Source: DASYAN01 sp036501345 (GTDB taxonomy: Bacteria; Chloroflexota; Ktedonobacteria; Ktedonobacterales; Ktedonobacteraceae). From it: 12,574 nucleotides of DNA. Positions 8,092 through 12,574 of this stretch are shown here, piece by piece. A program made the position numbers and the translations under genes. Where the stretch lies: positions 1-12,574 of the forward strand of contig DASYAN010000089.1 of the NCBI GenBank assembly GCA_036501345.1, given 5' to 3'. Within the stretch, counting starts at the first letter, position 1, and the number at the start of each line of letters is the position of its first letter. The notes beneath the pieces were generated by a model. The model had not been told where the DNA came from and did no database searches. It worked only from the letters and a program-made list of their open reading frames with translations.

Positions 8092-9289
8092 CACGTGCCG
8101 TCACGATATCATTCCTTGCTGCCCACATGTCCAAATCCTGGCGCTGAATTGTCGCAGCCATCAAATCTGGAAACAGGTCTGGTGTACAGGCAAAAGCTGG
8201 GATGCCCATTTCGGCCAACGCAGCTGCATTGTGTCGATCGAAGCCTGGGGCCCCTTGGTCGCTAAGAGCGAGCAAACATACAACTTGGACACCGTTGCCT
8301 GCCAGTTCTGCTGCCCGGCGCAACATGCCTTCCCGGCTACCTCCCTCGTAGAGATCGGTAATCAGTATCAGGATAGTCTGTGTTGGTCGGGTAATGATCT
8401 GCTGGCAATATGTCAGGGCTAGATTGATATCTGTGCCGCCGCCGAGCTGAGTACCGAAGAGCAAGTCGACTGGGTTCTGCAAATCTTCGGTGAGATCGAC
8501 GACGGATGTGTCGAAGGCTACCATCCGTGTGCTGACAGCTCTGAGCGTTGCCAACACGGCCCCGAAGATGCCTGAGTAGACGACTGAGGAGGCCATTGAG
8601 CCACTTTGATCAACACATAGGACGATATCGCGCAGAGAGGAGCGTTTGTGCCCATGTCCGACCAGTCGTTCGGCAATAATCGTGCCGTGCTCAGGCTGAT
8701 AGTTTTTGAGGTTCAGGCGTATGGTGCGGTCCCAATCGATCTCGTTGTAACGTGGACGGTAATTACGTGTTGCTCGGTTAAGGCTACCTCGTACGGCCTG
8801 CAGTAATGGGTTGGCCAGTTTACGTTCCAATTCTTCAACAACTTTACGTACCACCTGTCGTGCAGTATCCTTTGTCTTCTCCGGAATAACTTTGCTGAGC
8901 GATAGTAAGGTGGCGACAAGGTGTACATCAGCTTCTACTTGTTCTAGCATCTCTGGTTCAAAGAGCATCTGCTTGAGATTGAGACGCTCAAAGGCATCCT
9001 GTTGCATGATGCGTACTGTTGGGGATGGGAAGTAGGTGCGGATATCGCCTAGCCAGCGTGCGACATTTGGCGATGAACTTCCTAGCCCTGCAGAACGCTG
9101 CGAATCATAGAGGGCGTCCAGTACACGGTCCATTCCTAGATCTCTCTTACTGAGTTCTAGATTTCCGCTCTTACTTTCGCCTGCACCTTCACCTTTGCCC
9201 TTGCCCATACCTGAGCACATGCACTCATGTACGTCTTTACCCAGCACAAGCCGCCAGCGACGTAGACGTTCTGTCTCATCAATTGTCAT
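8081..9289 (-). CDS. VWA-domain protein of a MoxR/DUF5682 cluster
   Basis: 402 aa. The C-terminal half is a von Willebrand factor A domain with a complete MIDAS metal site: DQSGSM (Asp227, Ser229, Ser231), the Thr of GGGTD (Thr286) and the Asp of LITDLYEGG (Asp312). The N-terminal ~200 residues are helical and charged, with a Gly/Lys-rich stretch near residues 24-41 (ECMCSGMGKGKGEGAGESKS) that looks like a flexible linker and holds two Cys. There is no signal peptide or membrane segment, so it should be cytoplasmic. VWA proteins of this kind partner MoxR AAA+ ATPases (for example RavA/ViaA, CbbQ/CbbO) and hold the substrate; the ATPase here is two genes upstream. A GGGGGTGA SD seven nt before the ATG at 9289 supports the start, which overlaps the preceding gene by 11 nt. 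The client is unknown. Confidence 0.85.
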   Translation of the reverse strand: MTIDETERLRRWRLVLGKDVHECMCSGMGKGKGEGAGESKSGNLELSKRDLGMDRVLDALYDSQRSAGLGSSSPNVARWLGDIRTYFPSPTVRIMQQDAFERLNLKQMLFEPEMLEQVEADVHLVATLLSLSKVIPEKTKDTARQVVRKVVEELERKLANPLLQAVRGSLNRATRNYRPRYNEIDWDRTIRLNLKNYQPEHGTIIAERLVGHGHKRSSLRDIVLCVDQSGSMASSVVYSGIFGAVLATLRAVSTRMVAFDTSVVDLTEDLQNPVDLLFGTQLGGGTDINLALTYCQQIITRPTQTILILITDLYEGGSREGMLRRAAELAGNGVQVVCLLALSDQGAPGFDRHNAAALAEMGIPAFACTPDLFPDLMAATIQRQDLDMWAARNDIVTARGEE

Positions 9290-11612
9290 TGTGTGTCACC
9301 CCCATAATCTGTGCTAATACTGGCAGTACACGTTCACCTCGCAGTCGGTTGATGAGCGGAGAGTCATCAATCTGTGTACTATACCTATTGCCCGTCTCCC
9401 TTGATCGTGGAGCGTATAAATGCTTGACCTTCTCTCCCATTTTACGGCGTTCTGGAGTCTGGAAACCGGAAAATGCTCGCCGTAAAATGGGTAAGAGGGT
9501 ATCAAAAGCCTCGGTATCAAGCTCACTCATCCAGCGATCTAATGCACGCCAGAGCCCATCCTGGTGGAGAACAAGCAATCCGCTTCCTCGTAGTACCCCT
9601 TCTATCCAGGCAGCTGCTTGAGTTGCTGGGTTAGCTGTGGAGAGTGCTAGTCCCGTAAGCCTTTGAAATTCGTCCTCATCCAGTACACTCTGCTCTAATA
9701 AGAGGCGACAGCATCCGCCACGTAGCAGTCCGTGGATGCTTTCTCGTTCTACCAATGTGCGTAGTATCTTCTGCCATTCTTGGCGTTGTTCCTCACGGTT
9801 CAGCAGATTGATGCTTTCTTGCACTTTATCAATGCTACTGATCATGGATTGTGCTGCGTCATCGTCAAGCGAGGCACAGGCTCCTGGTAAGCCAATAACG
9901 ATACGCTCGAATAGGCCGTCTATGACTGGTAGGATGTGTTCTGCTTTGGTCTGGCGTACATCTCCATAGTGTGCCACTTGTGCCAGCGGAGGTAATGCAT
10001 CCATCAAGTGTTGCATGTCGGCAGTGATGGCTGCTCGCTTTTGGATGGCCTGTAACAGGTGGTCGATCGCTCCTGATAATTCTGCTAGTATTGTTTTACC
10101 CAGCAATTCGGTTAGCGGGGGTAATTCTTCAGTTTTGTCAGCAGTATGACAGGCAAAGACAGTTGCGGCAGACTCGATGGTATTGCCCCAGACGTTGGCC
10201 TCGATCAATGGCACTGCGAATTCGACCTGCCAGCGGATGTGCCAGTGCTCATGAAATGTACCCTTTTTGCCATGAACACGTTGTGGTGTACCCCATTCAA
10301 TACCCAGCAATCTAAGTTGGTGCAGGAGTTGACTGCGGACACGGTCGGTCTCATTGCGCAAGTCAAGTTCAAGCTTCTTAATTTCCACTGAAGGCTTGAG
10401 ACTCAATTTGCGCTGCCGAGTTTCCAGATCGCGCTGGAGTGGAACCATGGGGGTCTCGGTTGGTACTTGTCCAAGCATTTCGCCGATCTCTAGTTTGTCA
10501 CGAATGAGACTCATCGGCTCTGGATTCCCATTGCATAGAACCGTTTTGATACTTTCATGGCATTCCGCTAGCCCCGGCATTGGCAAATCTCGCAGGGCAG
10601 CCAAGCTATAGCTGAGTCGGACTGCTTCAATGACACTGGCTGAGGATGCGTCGAGTCCCTGTTCACGTAAAAGATGTGCTGCTCGTGTTATCCAGTGGAT
10701 GATAACATTGCCGGGAACCGTCCAGAGATGTTCGTACCAGCCCGGTGAGTTAACTCCTGCACCATAACCACTACGGTATGATAAACGCGAGTTAGTCCAG
10801 GGTATCCAGGTTGCTTCAGTTTTAACGCGTTTCACCCCTTTGAGGATTTCGGTGTCAGTTTTGGCTGGTCCTGGATTGATAAGTACTGGTGCATGCCATG
10901 CGCCACATATAACGGCGATGCGCTGATAGCCTTCTTTCTGGGCTGCTCGGATCATCTGGCGCATGTGGGCCTCGCGTCGTGCTTCTTGCTCATCTTTTGG
11001 TGGAGTGTCGGCACGCAGTTCGCTCATTGCTTCAAGGATGCTTTCGAACAGGCCTGTTGCGTTGTGCCGCTGCTCAATCTGTCGTTCCCACCACAGCTCA
11101 TAATCCGTATATCCTGCAGCGTGAGCAAGTAGAGCCAGTGGATCATCCTGCAGACTCGTTGCATGCGCGTCCTCGGATGGAGCTTCTGTTGTCGGTGGGG
11201 CTACAGCAGCTTCGCTGATCTCTGATGTCGCTGTTTTGTCGATTGTCACTGGTATTTTGGTTGACTGTGGCTTCTCGCTCTCGTCTTCGGCAATCTTTGC
11301 TAGTTGAATAGCTTGTGGCAAATCGATAAAACGGCCAGGTATATCGTGCGATAGCGCATAGTTTAGGGCTTGCCACTCTGGTGAAAAGGTCGTAAACGGG
11401 TAATAGACTGCATATTTCGGCTTGTCAGGCACATAGATGAGCAATGCCACAGGCGGTTTCATATCTTGATGGGCCAGTAGTGGGAGTACTGCTTGTGCAT
11501 CAGGAGGACCTTCAACAAGCACAATATCTGGCTCCAACTGCTCCAGAGCCACACGCAAACTGCGTGCACATCCTGGCCCATGGTGGCGTATGCCAAAAAC
11601 GTGAAGGCTCAC
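9279..11612 (-). CDS. DUF5682 family protein with TraB/TIKI/EreA-like metal-site motifs
   Basis: 777 aa, GTG start directly abutting the ATPase stop, with GAGG eight nt upstream. The extreme N-terminus carries FGIRHHGPG (GxxH, His10/His11), then PDIVLVEGPPD with Glu34, and further on VICGAWHAPVL (second GxxH, His240). GxxH, Glu, GxxH in this order is the signature of the TraB/TIKI/ChaN/EreA superfamily, some members of which are metal-dependent proteases or esterases. I recall this sequence pattern as DUF5682. A low-complexity Glu/Thr/Ala/Pro linker (about residues 110-155) splits the domain. The rest (about 330-777) is largely helical, with no recognised motif; it may be a scaffold. No signal peptide or membrane helix is evident. 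Sandwiched between a MoxR ATPase and a VWA protein, it is the likely client or effector of that pair. Catalytic activity is inference; the function of the family is not established as far as I know. Confidence 0.78.
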   Translation of the reverse strand: MSLHVFGIRHHGPGCARSLRVALEQLEPDIVLVEGPPDAQAVLPLLAHQDMKPPVALLIYVPDKPKYAVYYPFTTFSPEWQALNYALSHDIPGRFIDLPQAIQLAKIAEDESEKPQSTKIPVTIDKTATSEISEAAVAPPTTEAPSEDAHATSLQDDPLALLAHAAGYTDYELWWERQIEQRHNATGLFESILEAMSELRADTPPKDEQEARREAHMRQMIRAAQKEGYQRIAVICGAWHAPVLINPGPAKTDTEILKGVKRVKTEATWIPWTNSRLSYRSGYGAGVNSPGWYEHLWTVPGNVIIHWITRAAHLLREQGLDASSASVIEAVRLSYSLAALRDLPMPGLAECHESIKTVLCNGNPEPMSLIRDKLEIGEMLGQVPTETPMVPLQRDLETRQRKLSLKPSVEIKKLELDLRNETDRVRSQLLHQLRLLGIEWGTPQRVHGKKGTFHEHWHIRWQVEFAVPLIEANVWGNTIESAATVFACHTADKTEELPPLTELLGKTILAELSGAIDHLLQAIQKRAAITADMQHLMDALPPLAQVAHYGDVRQTKAEHILPVIDGLFERIVIGLPGACASLDDDAAQSMISSIDKVQESINLLNREEQRQEWQKILRTLVERESIHGLLRGGCCRLLLEQSVLDEDEFQRLTGLALSTANPATQAAAWIEGVLRGSGLLVLHQDGLWRALDRWMSELDTEAFDTLLPILRRAFSGFQTPERRKMGEKVKHLYAPRSRETGNRYSTQIDDSPLINRLRGERVLPVLAQIMGVTHNDN

Positions 11613-12574
11613 TTACAATACCTCATTACACGAGCGATAGAGATCTTTCCAGCCATTACGGTCTTTTGCAACTGTCTGCAGGTATTCCAGCCAGACAACA
11701 CGATCCTGTACCGGGTCCTTAACAATTGCTCCTGTGAGTCCTGCAGCCATGTCGCCAGCTCGCAGTATGCCATCGCCATAGTAGCCAGCCATCGCTAAAC
11801 CACTATTAATGACCGAGATAGCTTCTGCGGTAGAAAGTGTTCCACTTGGTGCTTTGACTTTTGTTTTGCCATCCATCGTAACGCCATCGCGTAACTCGCG
11901 GAAAATGGTCACTACGCGGCGGATCTCCTCTAGAGCTGGCTTCTCGGCTGGCAGCTCTAGCGCTTTCCCCAAGCTAGCAACACGTCGCTCCACAATATCA
12001 ATCTCTTCCTCTATGGTGTTCGGCAGTGGCAGGATAACGGTATTGAAGCGGCGCATTAAAGCGCTGGAAAGTTCGTTGACGCCTTTGTCACGGTTGTTGG
12101 CTGTTGCGATAACGTTAAAGCCTTTGCGAGCCTGAACCTCTGTATTCAATTCGGGAATGGGCAATGTTTTCTCAGATAAAATGGTAATTAATGTATCTTG
12201 GACTTCGCTAGGTATTCGAGTTAATTCTTCAATACGGGCAAATTTACCTAATTGCATGGCATTCATCATTGGGCTGACTACGAGTGCTGCTGGCGATGGC
12301 CCCTCGGCAAGCAGTCTGGCATAGTTCCAGCCATAGCGGATAGCATTTTCGTCTGTTCCTGCGGTTCCCTGGATGAGGAGTGTCGAGTCGTCCATAATAG
12401 CAGCTGCAATATGTTCACTCATCCATGACTTTCCTGTACCGGGTATGCCATAGAGAAGGAGTGCTCGATCGGTTGCCAGTGTTGCGACGGCAATTTCGAT
12501 CAAGCGTGCATTGCCAATATATTTCGGAGTTATCTCAAAACCGTTTTCCAGCTTTCCACCCATCAAATAGGTGC
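11613..12574 (-). CDS. MoxR-family AAA+ ATPase (partial, N-terminus beyond window)
   Basis: About 320 codons are present. Walker A GIPGTGKS (12426-12449) is intact. The Walker B region reads ARIEELTRIP, with Glu-Glu in place of the usual Asp-Glu (12225-12230). Sensor-1 Asn lies in VIATANNRDKG, followed by SSALMRRFNTV with the arginine-finger region, and a helical C-terminal lid. MoxR proteins are hexameric ATPases that remodel or load cofactors into partners, usually with a VWA protein, which is present in this operon. A TTG/ATG pair near 12561-12566 could be taken as the start, but the frame stays open to the edge and encodes T-Y-L just before MGGKLENG. From memory, relatives have a conserved TYLLGG-like sequence here, well inside the protein, so I believe the gene continues outside the window. 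The promoter of the cluster is therefore not visible. Confidence 0.85.
   Translation of the reverse strand, partial: TYLMGGKLENGFEITPKYIGNARLIEIAVATLATDRALLLYGIPGTGKSWMSEHIAAAIMDDSTLLIQGTAGTDENAIRYGWNYARLLAEGPSPAALVVSPMMNAMQLGKFARIEELTRIPSEVQDTLITILSEKTLPIPELNTEVQARKGFNVIATANNRDKGVNELSSALMRRFNTVILPLPNTIEEEIDIVERRVASLGKALELPAEKPALEEIRRVVTIFRELRDGVTMDGKTKVKAPSGTLSTAEAISVINSGLAMAGYYGDGILRAGDMAAGLTGAIVKDPVQDRVVWLEYLQTVAKDRNGWKDLYRSCNEVL

Noticed and set aside
9283..9621. 112-aa open frame on the + strand opposite the DUF5682 gene
   Set aside because: It is antisense to a well-supported gene, rich in Ser/Arg as expected of a shadow frame, and has no SD or recognisable domain.
11809..12135. 108-aa open frame on the + strand opposite the MoxR gene
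   Set aside because: It overlaps the conserved AAA+ core in antisense and its composition (Ser/Arg/Leu repeats) is that of a shadow frame.
1..12574. CRISPR arrays, tRNA/rRNA genes, insertion sequences or attachment sites
   Set aside because: No regularly spaced repeats, cloverleaf-like segments, transposase motifs or terminal inverted repeats were seen on reading; almost all of the window is coding.
8081..12574. Triad as a Mg/Co-chelatase (ChlI/ChlD-CobN) locus
   Set aside because: MoxR plus VWA can resemble ChlI/ChlD, but no large chelatase subunit is present and the middle gene has TraB-like motifs instead.

Overview
The window holds two gene clusters that face each other and end about 30 bp apart, near position 8050-8080. 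The left cluster (+ strand, 203-8047) is a compact four-gene operon that reads as a complete Wadjet/JetABCD-type (MksFEBG, condensin-like) plasmid-defence system: a MukF/kleisin-like JetA, a MukE-like JetB, a very large SMC/MukB-like ATPase JetC (1467 aa) and a Toprim nuclease-like JetD. The right cluster (- strand, from the right edge to 8081) is a three-gene set: a MoxR-type AAA+ ATPase (cut by the right edge), a large protein with TraB/TIKI/EreA-like metal-site motifs that I recognise as the DUF5682 family, and a VWA-domain protein with an intact MIDAS metal site.

Layout. Positions 1-202 are the only sizeable non-coding stretch. They hold a strong intrinsic terminator (68-107) that closes whatever lies to the left, then a good sigma70-like promoter (148-176) and a ribosome binding site for jetA. 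In the jet operon, jetA/jetB overlap by 8 nt, jetB/jetC are 3 nt apart and jetC/jetD share an ATGA overlap. In the opposing cluster, the ATPase stop directly abuts the GTG start of the DUF5682 gene, whose end overlaps the VWA start by 11 nt. Each cluster therefore looks like a single transcript with coupled translation. A perfect 8-bp hairpin lies at the convergent junction.

How the genes work together. By family knowledge, JetA, JetB and JetC form a DNA-loop-extruding SMC complex that senses small circular DNA, and JetD is the nuclease that cuts it. JetC here departs from the SMC consensus in Walker A (the first glycine is Leu) and Walker B (Asn where the catalytic Glu is expected), so it is not a type-I/MukB-like SMC by motif; I think it is type II or a divergent relative, but this is not settled. 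MoxR AAA+ and VWA proteins typically act as an ATPase/adaptor pair that remodels a client. Here the in-operon TraB-like protein is the likely client or effector, but the biological role of this triad is not established.

Organism. Nothing is species-diagnostic. Bacterial promoter, Shine-Dalgarno sequences and operon structure are clear. Base composition looks intermediate, with the right cluster visibly more GC-rich than the AT-richer jet genes. The MoxR-DUF5682-VWA triad occurs in Actinobacteria, Chloroflexota and Cyanobacteria; with this composition a Chloroflexota (Ktedonobacteria-like) host is my guess, at low confidence.
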